A DNA stretch of 64,000 nt, from NCBI GenBank assembly GCA_050260375.1, contig JBLNCA010000006.1, positions 1 through 64,000 of the forward strand, written 5' to 3'. The position numbers and the translations under genes are program-made. The notes under the pieces were generated by a model. That model saw only the letters and a program-made list of their open reading frames with translations, was not told the origin of the DNA and searched no databases. The first letter of the stretch is position 1; each line of letters opens with the position of its first letter. Source of the DNA: DTFZ01 sp050260375. Its GTDB lineage: Bacteria > Bacillota > Clostridia > Christensenellales > SZUA-584. This document shows positions 26,323 through 35,253 of this stretch, piece by piece.

Positions 26323-28021
26323 AACCGTACTGTCCGCTGCTTTATGCTGCATGCTCGTTTTGCTCGGCGCGTGCGGAGACGTGCCCGTAATAGAGCAGGC
26401 GGACACAAACATAGTTCAGTATACGCTGCCTCCCGTCGTGGAATCGCCAGTGCCCGCACAGGGAGGCGAGCTTAAGTTTCCCATACCCGACAGCACCGTT
26501 TTGTCGGACGATTTTGCTACCGATGCGCAGGACGACGATACGTCGGATACCCAGAATACCGGCTTCACGCTCAATCCGCTCAAAGTAAAGAACATAGAGA
26601 TGTACAACCTTTTTTCGCTTATATACGAACAGCCGGTGAGAATAGACGTCGACGGCACGGCGGCTCCCGAGCTTGCCGAAACGTGGGAATCGGACGCAAC
26701 CGGCACGGTATGGACGTTTCGTTTAAGAAAGGGCGTTAACTGGCAGAACGGCAACGGCGAGTTCACGTCTGCCGACGTAATATATACCATCCAGCAGATA
26801 AAAAGCTATACCGAAGCGGAATCGAAATACGCCCAGCTGAGCGGCATGGTGAGCGGGTTTACCGCGCCCGACGCGTACACCGTGGAAATAACACTTTCCG
26901 AGCCGGGGAACGCGGCGCTTTATTTCATGACGTTCCCCGTAATATGCAAGGCTTACTTCGAGGCAAACAGCATAGACACGGCGACGCCGATGGGAACGGG
27001 GCCGTATGTCGTGGCAAAGTATATAAAGGACCAGCACATGTCGCTGAAGGCAAACGAGGCCTGGTGGAAACAGGCGCCGTATATACAGTCTCTTACCGCG
27101 GTGTGCTACCCCGACCATATAAGCGAATTAAAAGCGTTCAGCGAAGGGGAAATAGATTTTATAACGACGTCTACGATAAGCGTCGATATGTATAAAAAAT
27201 ACGGGGTGTCAAAGTCGGTTGACTACCTCACTCAATACTATGACTGCCTCGTGCCCAACACCGCAAGCGGCTTTTTCAGCGACATAAACATGAGGCGCAT
27301 GCTGGCGTTTGCGCTCGATAAGCGCGCAATAGTCTCACGGGCACTTTTGGGCCACGCGGTAGCGGCGGATTATCCCGTTGCGCCGGATTCGTACCTTTCG
27401 GGAGGCGCCGACAGCGAATACGAATACAACATACAAAACGCTTTTGCGCTGCTTGAACAGGCGGGCTGGGAAGACAGGGACGACGACAAAATACGCGAAA
27501 GAGTGGACGGGACGCAGATAATCGACCTTAAGATACAGCTGCTAATACCGTTGAACCGCGAGGACACGTACAGGCGCGACGTGGCCGACAACATTGCCGA
27601 TCAGCTTCTTCAGTGCGGAATAGACGTAGAAGTAGTGCAAAAGCCCTATGAGGAATACAAGAGCAGCTTGGAGTCGGGCGCGTTTGAGCTGGCGCTGTGC
27701 TCGTTCTATATCGGACAGAACCCCGACGTATCGTTCATGCTTTCCTCTTCGGGGGCTTCGAATTATGGCAGATTTGCCGACGCTGAATTCGACGCGCAGC
27801 TTAAAAACTGCACAACCGCGTTAAGCGAAGACGAAATGAAAAGCGCATACAGCGCTATGGAGAAGGCGTTTATCGAGCGCCTGCCGCAGATAAGCCTGTA
27901 TTTCAGGACAAACGCGCTTTTATACAACGCTTCCATCAATATACCAGGGAACTTACGGGATATGAATGTTTTCAACACTTTCCCGCAGTGGTATATTTAC
28001 ACAAAGCAGCCGGGGACATGA
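26288..28021 (+). CDS. Peptide-type (SBP family 5) substrate-binding lipoprotein, orphan
   Basis: A 577-residue extracellular solute-binding protein, family 5. The N-terminus is a lipoprotein signal ending LLGAC (Cys-29 or so). The family signature follows: WRFRLRKGVNWQNG-like block, FTSADVIYTIQQI, and MRRMLAFALDKRAIV. The family delivers oligopeptides, nickel or other ligands to ABC importers. No permease or ATPase genes are nearby, so it is an orphan that works with transporter parts encoded elsewhere or serves as a receptor. Its start lies 35 bp inside the transglycosylase gene. Confidence 0.88.
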   Translation: MKYTKGCIRIFKTVLSAALCCMLVLLGACGDVPVIEQADTNIVQYTLPPVVESPVPAQGGELKFPIPDSTVLSDDFATDAQDDDTSDTQNTGFTLNPLKVKNIEMYNLFSLIYEQPVRIDVDGTAAPELAETWESDATGTVWTFRLRKGVNWQNGNGEFTSADVIYTIQQIKSYTEAESKYAQLSGMVSGFTAPDAYTVEITLSEPGNAALYFMTFPVICKAYFEANSIDTATPMGTGPYVVAKYIKDQHMSLKANEAWWKQAPYIQSLTAVCYPDHISELKAFSEGEIDFITTSTISVDMYKKYGVSKSVDYLTQYYDCLVPNTASGFFSDINMRRMLAFALDKRAIVSRALLGHAVAADYPVAPDSYLSGGADSEYEYNIQNAFALLEQAGWEDRDDDKIRERVDGTQIIDLKIQLLIPLNREDTYRRDVADNIADQLLQCGIDVEVVQKPYEEYKSSLESGAFELALCSFYIGQNPDVSFMLSSSGASNYGRFADAEFDAQLKNCTTALSEDEMKSAYSAMEKAFIERLPQISLYFRTNALLYNASINIPGNLRDMNVFNTFPQWYIYTKQPGT

Positions 28022-28803
28022 ATGAGCCGGCGGATTTTCAGGGGGACGCATTGGACGTAATAAGAAGCAGCGGCAACGAATACATAAAATACGCGCGCGG
28101 TCTTAAAACCAAAAAAGGCAGGAGGGAGAGCGGTGCATTTTTGGTTGAAGGGGAAAAGTGCGTAAAAGAGCTCGTTTCGTTTATGCCCGGCAGCATACAA
28201 AGCGTAATTATAGCGGACGATAGATACGGCGGCATTGCGGGTGAGGCAGAATTAAAAGGCGCCCGCATATACCGCGTGACGGAAAGCGTGCTCGAATCGG
28301 TCTGCGACTGCAAAACGCCGCAGGGCATAGCCGCCGTGGCGGCGCAGCCGCGGCATGGCGAAATATACTCCGGGTTCATTGTGATGCTTGACGACGCGCA
28401 GGACCCGCAGAACGTAGGCACGATAATACGGACGGCGGACGCCGCGGGCTGTTCGTGCGTCGTGCTGTCGCCGGAGAGCGCGGACTGCTTTTCGCCCAAA
28501 GCGGTGAGAGCTTCAATGGGCAGCATTTTTCATATACCGGTTATAAAGGCTGAGCTTACAGGCTATATAGAAAAACTTATGTCTCTTGGTTACGATATAG
28601 CCTGCGGGCATTTAAAAGGGGATATAGATTTTGCGCTCGATCATAACAAAACGTGCCTTGTGATAGGCAACGAATCGAGAGGCGTGTCCGAAGATATTGC
28701 GCGGGTTTCAACGAAGCTCGTTAAGATACCTATATACGGTAAGGCCGAAAGCCTGAACGCAGCGGTGGCAGCGGGCATACTGATATATAAAATACGCACT
28801 TGA
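28018..28803 (+). CDS. TrmH/SpoU-family RNA 2'-O-methyltransferase
   Basis: A 261-residue SPOUT methyltransferase. An N-terminal substrate-binding part (GAFLVEGEKCVKE) is followed by the knotted domain: DDAQDPQNVGTIIRTADAAG, VIGNESRGVSE and AESLNAAVAAGIL. These are the three SpoU motifs. It methylates a ribose in rRNA or tRNA; the exact target cannot be told from sequence. The start overlaps the previous stop as ATGA; TTG 28051 with AGGGGG upstream is an alternative. Confidence 0.9.
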   Translation: MNEPADFQGDALDVIRSSGNEYIKYARGLKTKKGRRESGAFLVEGEKCVKELVSFMPGSIQSVIIADDRYGGIAGEAELKGARIYRVTESVLESVCDCKTPQGIAAVAAQPRHGEIYSGFIVMLDDAQDPQNVGTIIRTADAAGCSCVVLSPESADCFSPKAVRASMGSIFHIPVIKAELTGYIEKLMSLGYDIACGHLKGDIDFALDHNKTCLVIGNESRGVSEDIARVSTKLVKIPIYGKAESLNAAVAAGILIYKIRT

Positions 28804-28829
28804 AGTTTTTGCATGGATTATGCTATAAT
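28800..28829 (+). promoter_or_regulatory. Extended -10 promoter of the pheST T-box leader
   Basis: TTGAAG, 18 bp, then TATAAT preceded by TG-C (extended -10). The -35 box overlaps the stop codon of the methyltransferase gene. Confidence 0.7.
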
Positions 28830-28835
28830 TCAGTG

Positions 28836-29090
28836 CGTAAAAGCGATGAGGCTTGAACAGTATCCTTGCAGGCCTGCGGGTAAAGAGACATGGCGTCGCC
28901 GGCTGAAAGCGCCTGACCGTATGCAGGGAGAACATTCGCAAGCTGAGCTGCCCGAAACTGGGACGGCACGTTCCGTTATAACGAAAAAGACTTCGCTAAC
29001 CGAGCAATTCAATGAAGTTATTGGCGGCGGCGCGGAGCGAATTTGGGTGGTACCGCGGACTTTCGCCCCATGGCGAAGGTTTTTTTATTT
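28836..29090 (+). ncRNA. T-box riboswitch, probably tRNA-Phe
   Basis: The conserved T-box core GGGTGGTACCGCGG (29045-29058) is present, followed by the terminator hairpin CTTTCGCC/GGCGAAGG (29060-29079) and a T7 run. When uncharged tRNA binds, the T-box sequence pairs with the tRNA CCA end and an antiterminator replaces the terminator, switching on pheS-pheT. TTC at 28935-28937 is a plausible Phe specifier codon in stem I, but I could not confirm the stem I fold by eye. Confidence 0.93.
29060..29087 (+). terminator. T-box regulated terminator
   Basis: 8-bp stem CTTTCGCC/GGCGAAGG (one G-U allowed), loop CCAT, then seven T. Conditional on tRNA-Phe charging. Confidence 0.9.
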
Positions 29091-29118
29091 GTACTGATAC
29101 TATTGGAGGGAAAAACTG

Positions 29119-30147
29119 ATGGATTACGGCATTGACCTTGAGAGCATCGGCAAAAAGGCGCTGGAGGATATAAAAGCTTCCAAAACTATTGCCGGGCTCG
29201 AAAGCATACGCGTGCGCGTGCTCGGCAAAAAAGGCGAACTTACCGCCGCGCTGAGAAGCATGAAGGATATACCCGAGCAGCAGCGCCCGGCGTTCGGCAA
29301 GCGCGTGAACGAGCTGCGGGACCTGATTACCGGCGCGCTTGATACAAAACAAAGCGAAGTGGAGATGCTGGAGAGAGAGCAGCGGCTCAAAGAGGAGACC
29401 GTAGACGTAACGCTGCCCGGAAAGAAGCGCGATATTGGGGTGCTGCATCCTCTCACAAAGACGTATTACGAGATACGCGACATATTCGTAAGCATGGGCT
29501 TCGAGGTGATGGACGGCCCCGAAGTCGAGCTCGAGAAGTACAACTTCGAGATGCTCAACATACCAAAGGATCATCCGTCGAGGGATATGCAGGATTCATT
29601 TTACATCTCCGACGATATAGTGCTCAGGACGCAGACGTCGCCGGTGCAGGTAAGGACGATGCTTGCCCAAAAGCCGCCGATACGGATGATATGCCCCGGC
29701 AGGGTTTACCGCAGCGACGACCCTGACGCGACGCATTCGCCTATATTCAACCAGATTGAAGGGCTTGTAGTCGACAAGGGCATTAGCCTTGCTCATCTTA
29801 AGAGCACTCTCGATACGTTCCTAAAAGAGCTGTACGGCGAAGAGACGGCGACCAAGTTCCGGCCGGGGTTCTTCCCGTTTACGGAGCCGAGCGCCGAGGT
29901 GGACGCTACGTGCGCGAAATGCGCGGGCAAGGGCTGCACCGTATGCAAGGGCACGGGCATGATAGAGGTTTTGGGCTGCGGCATGGTGCACCCAAACGTC
30001 TTGCGGGGCTGCGGCATCGACCCGGAAGTATATTCGGGCTTTGCGTTCGGGCTCGGGCTGGACAGGATAGCTACAATTAAGTACGGCATTACGGATATAA
30101 GGCTGTTGTTTGAAAACGACATCCGCTTCTTAAAGCAGTTCAGATAG
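29119..30147 (+). CDS. pheS: Phenylalanyl-tRNA synthetase alpha subunit
   Basis: A 342-residue class II synthetase catalytic subunit. It has an N-terminal coiled-coil tRNA-binding arm, GFEVMDGPEVE (motif 1 region), ICPGRVYRSDDPDATHS (motif 2) and FGLGLDRIATIKYGI (motif 3). An internal CAKCAGKGCTVCKG cluster is a Zn-binding-type insert seen in some bacterial PheS. Together with PheT it charges tRNA-Phe; a tRNA-Phe gene is in the cluster at 60 kb. GGAGG lies before the ATG. Confidence 0.97.
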   Translation: MDYGIDLESIGKKALEDIKASKTIAGLESIRVRVLGKKGELTAALRSMKDIPEQQRPAFGKRVNELRDLITGALDTKQSEVEMLEREQRLKEETVDVTLPGKKRDIGVLHPLTKTYYEIRDIFVSMGFEVMDGPEVELEKYNFEMLNIPKDHPSRDMQDSFYISDDIVLRTQTSPVQVRTMLAQKPPIRMICPGRVYRSDDPDATHSPIFNQIEGLVVDKGISLAHLKSTLDTFLKELYGEETATKFRPGFFPFTEPSAEVDATCAKCAGKGCTVCKGTGMIEVLGCGMVHPNVLRGCGIDPEVYSGFAFGLGLDRIATIKYGITDIRLLFENDIRFLKQFR

Positions 30148-30160
30148 GGAGGAATAAAGA

Positions 30161-32542
30161 ATGATAGCGCCATACAAATGGCTCTGCGATTACGTTGATA
30201 TGGATATAGCGCCCGAGGAATTAAAGCGCAAGCTCATAATGACAGGCTGTCAGGTGGAGGGCTACAGGGACTTAGGCGCCGGGCTTCACGGCGTGGTGGT
30301 AGGAAAGATACTCACGATACAGAAGCATCCGGACGCCGACAAGCTTTCCATCTGCTCAGTGGACGTCGGCGAAGAAACGCTGCAGATAGTCTGCGGCGCT
30401 AATAACATATTTGTGGGAGCGTACGTGCCCGTCGCAAAGATAGGCGCGGTGCTTCCGGGCGGCATAACGATAAACAAGAGCAAGCTGCGCGGCGTGTTTT
30501 CGTGCGGCATGCTTTGCTCGGGCCGAGAACTTGAACTTGGGCCCGAAGACTACCCGGGGGCGGACGTTGACGGCATAATGATATTGCAGAATGAGCCTAA
30601 GCTCGGCACGCCGCTGATTGACTTGCTGGGGCTTGACGATACGATATTCGAGATAGAAGTCGGCGCGAACAGGCCGGATTGCCTTTCGATGATTGGCGTT
30701 GCGCGCGAATGCGCGGCCGCTCTTGATAAGGGAATAAAGCTTCCCGATACGTCTTACAGCGAAAAAGGCGGCAGTATATACGATTACGTAAAGGTGACGG
30801 TAAAAGATACAGACCTGTGCGAGAGGTATATAGCGAGGGCCGTAAGGAACGTAAAAATAGGCCCGTCGCCCGAATGGCTAAGCAAGCGTCTTAAATCCGC
30901 GGGCGTGCGCTCAATAAACAACATAGTCGATATAACGAACTTCGTGATGCTCGAAACCGGGCAGCCTATGCACGCGTTCGATTATAAGGATATACGCGGC
31001 GCAGAGATTATCGTGCGGCGCGCAAACGACGGGGAGAGCATTGTTACGCTGGACGGCAAGGAGCGAGCGCTTACAAACGATATGCTGCTTATATGCGACG
31101 CCGAGGGGCCGATAGGCATAGCGGGCGTCATGGGCGGCGAAAACTCGGGAATAAAGGACGACACGACGACCGTGATATTCGAGTCGGCAAAGTTCAAACA
31201 GGGCAACGTAAGAAGAACGGTGAGGGCACTCGGGCTCCCCACCGAGTCGGGGATGCGGTTTTCAAAGGGCGTCGACGCGGCGGGTTGTAAAGCCGCTATG
31301 GACAGGGCGCTGCACCTCGTGGAACTTCTGGGCGCGGGCGAGATAGTGTCCGGCGAGATAGACATACTTTCGGCCGATTTGACGCCGCGTAAGGTGACGG
31401 TGTCGGCGGACAGCATTAACGCAAAGCTCGGAACGGACATAAAAGCGGAAGACATGGCCGCGCTTTTAAGGCGGGTGTTCATAGACGTTAGCCTTGAGGA
31501 CGGCAAGCTCATATGCGACATACCGAGCTTCAGGGGCGATGTAACGATAGGCGAGGATATTGCCGAGGAAGTCGGGCGCATGTACGGGTATGACAATATA
31601 CCTCTTGTGAAGATGACCGGCGAGGTGATAAGAGGGGTAATTTCCGCAGAGGAAAAAGGCACGGACAAAATAAGGACGCTGCTTACCGGGCTCGGGTACA
31701 ACGAGTGCGTAACGTATTCTTTTGCTTCCGCCGTGGATATTGAAAAGCTGAAAATACCCGAAGGCGATGAGCTGCGTCGCATGGTCAGAATAATAAACCC
31801 ATTAGGGGACGAGCAGGGTTATATGAGGACGTCGCCTTTGCCGGAAATGCTCAAAGTCGTAGCCAACAACATCAACAAAAAGGTAAAGGACATAAAGCTG
31901 TTTGAAACAGGCAGGGTATACCTGAAAAATGACGAAGGCCTACCCGACGAGCGCAAGTATGTCTGCATAGCGCTTTGCGAGGACGACGGCTTCTTTACGC
32001 TTAAAGGCGCCGCAGAGAACCTGCTCGAAGCTTTCGGCATAAGAAAGCCGAGGTTTGCCGCCGAGGGCGCCGCATATTACCACCCCGGCCGCAAAGCCGC
32101 AATATACGCGGGAAATAGCAAACTCGGCGAGATGGGCGAGGTACACCCCGAAGTGGCGGAAGCGTTCGGCATAGAAAAGCGCGTATGCGTTGCGGAGTTA
32201 AGCCTTGCGGCATTGTGCGCCGCGGCGGACGATACCGCAAAATACGAGCCGCTTCCCAAGTTCCCGGCGGTGGAAAGGGATATCGCGCTGATAGTCGACA
32301 AAAGCGTCGCGGCGGCAGACCTTCTTGACTGCATAGAAAAGCATGCGGGGCAGTACTTCGAAAGCGCCGAGCTGTTTGACGTGTATACCGGCGACCAACT
32401 CGGAATCGGCAAAAAAAGTCTCGCGTTCAAGATAGTTTTCCGTGCAAAAGACAGGACGCTGCTCGATTCTGAGGCGAACGATGCAAGGGATGCTATCGCC
32501 GACGCGGCCAAAAAGCATTTCGGAGCGAAAATTCGAGAATAA
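30161..32542 (+). CDS. pheT: Phenylalanyl-tRNA synthetase beta subunit
   Basis: A 793-residue partner subunit with the expected order of domains: tRNA-binding OB fold (VVVGKILTIQKHPDADKLSI at about residue 45), B3/B4 editing domain, B5 domain, the catalytic-like core and the C-terminal FDX-ACB anticodon-binding domain (PLPKFPAVERDIALIVD). It begins 13 bp after pheS with GGGAGG upstream. Confidence 0.97.
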   Translation: MIAPYKWLCDYVDMDIAPEELKRKLIMTGCQVEGYRDLGAGLHGVVVGKILTIQKHPDADKLSICSVDVGEETLQIVCGANNIFVGAYVPVAKIGAVLPGGITINKSKLRGVFSCGMLCSGRELELGPEDYPGADVDGIMILQNEPKLGTPLIDLLGLDDTIFEIEVGANRPDCLSMIGVARECAAALDKGIKLPDTSYSEKGGSIYDYVKVTVKDTDLCERYIARAVRNVKIGPSPEWLSKRLKSAGVRSINNIVDITNFVMLETGQPMHAFDYKDIRGAEIIVRRANDGESIVTLDGKERALTNDMLLICDAEGPIGIAGVMGGENSGIKDDTTTVIFESAKFKQGNVRRTVRALGLPTESGMRFSKGVDAAGCKAAMDRALHLVELLGAGEIVSGEIDILSADLTPRKVTVSADSINAKLGTDIKAEDMAALLRRVFIDVSLEDGKLICDIPSFRGDVTIGEDIAEEVGRMYGYDNIPLVKMTGEVIRGVISAEEKGTDKIRTLLTGLGYNECVTYSFASAVDIEKLKIPEGDELRRMVRIINPLGDEQGYMRTSPLPEMLKVVANNINKKVKDIKLFETGRVYLKNDEGLPDERKYVCIALCEDDGFFTLKGAAENLLEAFGIRKPRFAAEGAAYYHPGRKAAIYAGNSKLGEMGEVHPEVAEAFGIEKRVCVAELSLAALCAAADDTAKYEPLPKFPAVERDIALIVDKSVAAADLLDCIEKHAGQYFESAELFDVYTGDQLGIGKKSLAFKIVFRAKDRTLLDSEANDARDAIADAAKKHFGAKIRE

Positions 32543-32566
32543 TACAATATTTTGTATAATGATGTG

Positions 32567-32595
32567 TTGAAATATTCTTTATCTTGGTATATAAT
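32567..32595 (+). promoter_or_regulatory. Promoter of zapA
   Basis: TTGAAA and TATAAT separated by exactly 17 bp, 34 bp before the ATG. Confidence 0.8.
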
Positions 32596-32629
32596 AACAC
32601 TCAGAAAGTTGGTTGGGGTGTTATGAATT

Positions 32630-32977
32630 ATGGAAAAGACACGTACTATGGTTAAAATTTGCGGTAAAGAATATGTTATGGCGGGTTATGAGAGCGAAGA
32701 ATACATACACCGTGTCGCCATATATGTGGACAGGAAAATGACAGAGCTAAAAGGGCAGTATGTTAACCTCAATCCAAGTACGCTCGCTGTCCTCACGGCA
32801 GTAAATATTGCCGACGATCTTTTAAAGCTGCACGACCAGTTCGACGCGTTGAACAGGGAATACCAGTATGTAAGCGACGAAATGAAGCGTATCAAGGACG
32901 CGTCGAAAGAACCGCTTTCCAACGTTTCTTCCATAAAAAAGCCGGGGAAAAGCCAGCTCTTTGACAGTTACAAGTAA
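32630..32977 (+). CDS. zapA: Cell division protein ZapA
   Basis: A 115-residue ZapA homologue: N-terminal KICGKEYVMAGYESEEYI beta-alpha head and a C-terminal coiled coil. ZapA binds FtsZ filaments and cross-links them at midcell. It follows pheST, the standard clostridial place, but has its own promoter. GGGGTG lies before the ATG. Confidence 0.9.
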   Translation: MEKTRTMVKICGKEYVMAGYESEEYIHRVAIYVDRKMTELKGQYVNLNPSTLAVLTAVNIADDLLKLHDQFDALNREYQYVSDEMKRIKDASKEPLSNVSSIKKPGKSQLFDSYK

Positions 32978-32995
32978 GACATAATACCATGCTGT

Positions 32996-33027
32996 AAGGC
33001 GCGCCTTGTTAGGTGCGCTTATTTTAT
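32996..33027 (+). terminator. Terminator after zapA
   Basis: AAGGCGCGCC pairs with GGTGCGCTT (one bulge, one G-U) around TTGTTA, followed by ATTTTAT. Confidence 0.65.
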
Positions 33028-33067
33028 ACCGTGGTATATATCGGGTTATACCGTGGTATATATCGGG
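33025..33067. repeat. 22-nt tandem repeat, two copies
   Basis: TATACCGTGGTATATATCGG occurs at 33025 and 33047 with 22-nt spacing, directly after the zapA terminator. Part of each copy is self-complementary (TATACC with GGTATA). Function is unknown. Confidence 0.8.
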
Positions 33068-33187
33068 GTCTCATAAAGCCGCGGAAAATCGATTATACGG
33101 CACGCCGCATGCTTTCGACACATTGCGGCGTTGAAAAAACTTCAAGCTTAATATATACTGAATAAAGCACCTGAATTGGAGATGTTT

Positions 33188-33862
33188 ATGAACTTTTTAA
33201 CTCGGAGCCCGTTATTTCTGCTGATGAACGGAGACTTTAAAGGATTCCTGTTAAGTCTTCTCTATCTGCTGCCCGCGCTCGTAATAGCCATATCGTTCCA
33301 CGAAGCGGCGCACGCATGGATGGCAAACAGGATGGGAGATCCCACGGCGAAAAATATGGGGCGCATTACGCTCGACCCAACCAAGCATTTCACTCTTTGG
33401 GGAATAGTGATGATGGTGCTTATAGGCTTTGGCTTCGGCAAGTCCGTGCCTACGAACCCGAGAAACTACTACAACTATAAAAAAGGCAATATACTCGTTG
33501 CAATAGCGGGAGTAACGACGAATCTTATATTGTCGTTCATATTCTATGGAATATACGTACTTATTTTTGCAGTGCTAAAGGTAAACAGCGAGCCGCTGTT
33601 CTATATAATATTCAACGTCGTACTGGTGAATATCGTACTTTGCTTCTTTAACCTTATACCTATATCTCCGCTGGACGGGCATCATCTTATAAAAGGCTTT
33701 ATTGCAAGGCGCAGCCCGGACTTTTATTTGGCATACCAGAGATACGGCTTTTTCGTGCTGATGGCAATTTTGGCGTTTACGGATTATGTACAGATCGTGC
33801 TCGGCTTTCTGACAAGCCAGGTGCTGAATCTATACGCATTATTCTACGGGTTGTTTGTCTGA
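33188..33862 (+). CDS. Site-2-protease family M50 metalloprotease
   Basis: A 224-residue polytopic membrane protein with the zinc site HEAAHA in the first third and a second motif NLIPISPLDGHHL in the last third, as in the YwhC/Rv0359-like M50 group. These proteases cleave proteins inside the membrane; substrates are not known for this subgroup. I start at ATG 33188 (GGAG 6 nt upstream) and not at the upstream TTG or ATG. ScpA starts 1 bp after its stop, as in many Clostridia, so they form one operon. Confidence 0.87.
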   Translation: MNFLTRSPLFLLMNGDFKGFLLSLLYLLPALVIAISFHEAAHAWMANRMGDPTAKNMGRITLDPTKHFTLWGIVMMVLIGFGFGKSVPTNPRNYYNYKKGNILVAIAGVTTNLILSFIFYGIYVLIFAVLKVNSEPLFYIIFNVVLVNIVLCFFNLIPISPLDGHHLIKGFIARRSPDFYLAYQRYGFFVLMAILAFTDYVQIVLGFLTSQVLNLYALFYGLFV

Positions 33863-33863
33863 T

Positions 33864-34610
33864 ATGGACGATAACGAATACAAGGTACAAATTGAACAGT
33901 TTGAAGGGCCGCTTGACCTGCTGCTCCACCTCATAAACAAAGCGTGTATAGACATAGAGGATATATTCGTATCCGAGGTGACGGGGCAGTATCTTTCCTA
34001 TGTTTCGTCCATACCCGGGCTGTCGATGGACAGCGCGAGCGAGTTTATCGAGATGGCGGCGCTGCTCGTATATATAAAATCGCGTATGATACTTCCCTTT
34101 GGCGACGGCGACGAGGAAGACGAGGAAGAGGAAGACCCGGAGCAGGAGCTTATAGAGCGTCTTAAGACATACAAGATGTTCAAAGACGTCTGCCCCGTTT
34201 TGAAGGAATACGAGGAGAAGGGCCTTAGGGTCTACTACAAGCTTCCCGAAGAGCTTGCGCTGTTTGGCGAAAGAATCGAAATAGAGGAGATACAGCTTCA
34301 GGACCTTGTTGACGCTTACGCCGGAGTGATGGAGCGCATACCCGACGGTAACGTAGAGCGCATTGAAGAGGTCGAAATACGGCAGGACTCTTTCACGATT
34401 AAAGAGCGCACGGCGTTTATACTGAAAAAATTAAGCGAGATGAGCACCGCGACGTTTTTCTCGCTGTTTTCCGAAGCGCGCTCAAGGATGGAAGTCGCGG
34501 TAACGTTTGTGGCGCTGCTCGAACTGGTGCATCAGAGCGTTGTAAGGATAAGCCAGAAAAACAGCTATGAAGATATATATATTACAAAGATAAGCGAGGA
34601 AGCGAGTTGA
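33864..34610 (+). CDS. scpA: Segregation and condensation protein A
   Basis: A 248-residue kleisin that, with ScpB, links the heads of SMC dimers for chromosome compaction. The N-terminal FEGPLDLLLHLINK motif binds the SMC neck, and the acidic mid region and C-terminal winged helix follow. ATG 33864 is chosen; TTG 33855 inside the upstream gene is an alternative. Confidence 0.95.
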   Translation: MDDNEYKVQIEQFEGPLDLLLHLINKACIDIEDIFVSEVTGQYLSYVSSIPGLSMDSASEFIEMAALLVYIKSRMILPFGDGDEEDEEEEDPEQELIERLKTYKMFKDVCPVLKEYEEKGLRVYYKLPEELALFGERIEIEEIQLQDLVDAYAGVMERIPDGNVERIEEVEIRQDSFTIKERTAFILKKLSEMSTATFFSLFSEARSRMEVAVTFVALLELVHQSVVRISQKNSYEDIYITKISEEAS

Positions 34611-35122
34611 ACGCGGAAACTGTCAAAAAAGCTGTGGAGAGCATACTGTTTGTCGCGGGCGACGCTGTCGAAGTGTCGGATATCGCGAATGCTCTGGAAT
34701 TAAGCGCCGAGGAGCTTAACGCCATTATCGACGAGATGATAAGCGAGCGGCAGGAAAACGGCTGCGGAGTGCTGTTAAACAGAGTTGAGGGCAAGATACA
34801 GCTTTGCTCCAACCCTGAATATACGCAGTATATCGAGAAAGTGCTGCAGCCTGTCAAAAAGACGAGGCTATCGCAGTCGCTGCTTGAAACGCTCGCGATA
34901 ATAGCGTATAGGCAGCCTATAACGAGGTTTGAGATAGAGCAGATAAGGGGCGTAAAATGCAACTATTCGATAGCGGCGCTTATAGAAAACGGCATGATAC
35001 TGCGCGCCGGGCGCAAGAAAGCTCTTGGCAACCCTATGATGTACGTTACAAGCGACGAGTTCCTGCGCCACTTCGGGCTGTCGTCTCTCGACGAGCTGCC
35101 GGCGTTAAACGAAGCCGAATAA
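34607..35122 (+). CDS. scpB: Segregation and condensation protein B
   Basis: A 171-residue protein with two winged-helix domains (AVESILFVAGDAV at the N-terminus, LETLAIIAYRQPITRFEIEQ in the second). It starts with TTG overlapping the ScpA stop by 4 bp, with GAGG upstream. It completes the SMC-ScpAB condensin. Confidence 0.95.
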   Translation: MNAETVKKAVESILFVAGDAVEVSDIANALELSAEELNAIIDEMISERQENGCGVLLNRVEGKIQLCSNPEYTQYIEKVLQPVKKTRLSQSLLETLAIIAYRQPITRFEIEQIRGVKCNYSIAALIENGMILRAGRKKALGNPMMYVTSDEFLRHFGLSSLDELPALNEAE

Positions 35123-35189
35123 TAACGGGAACGGCAAGACACGAGACTTGCCGGGGTATGTATTTATTCCCATGAATTAGATAATAATA

Positions 35190-35253
35190 ACAACGTCACT
35201 TATTAAAAGCCCGTTAATCCCACGGGATTGGGGCTGCAGTGAAAGGACGTTGT
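35190..35253 (+). promoter_or_regulatory. Nested hairpin over the start of the DUF2953 gene
   Basis: Three nested arms: ACAACGTC with GACGTTGT (outer), AGCCC with GGGCT (middle) and AATCC with GGATT (inner). The outer right arm covers the GGA of the ribosome-binding site and the TTG start at 35250. A second short hairpin, GGCAAG/CTTGCC, lies just upstream (35132-35153). Probable translational control element or cruciform operator. Confidence 0.5.
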
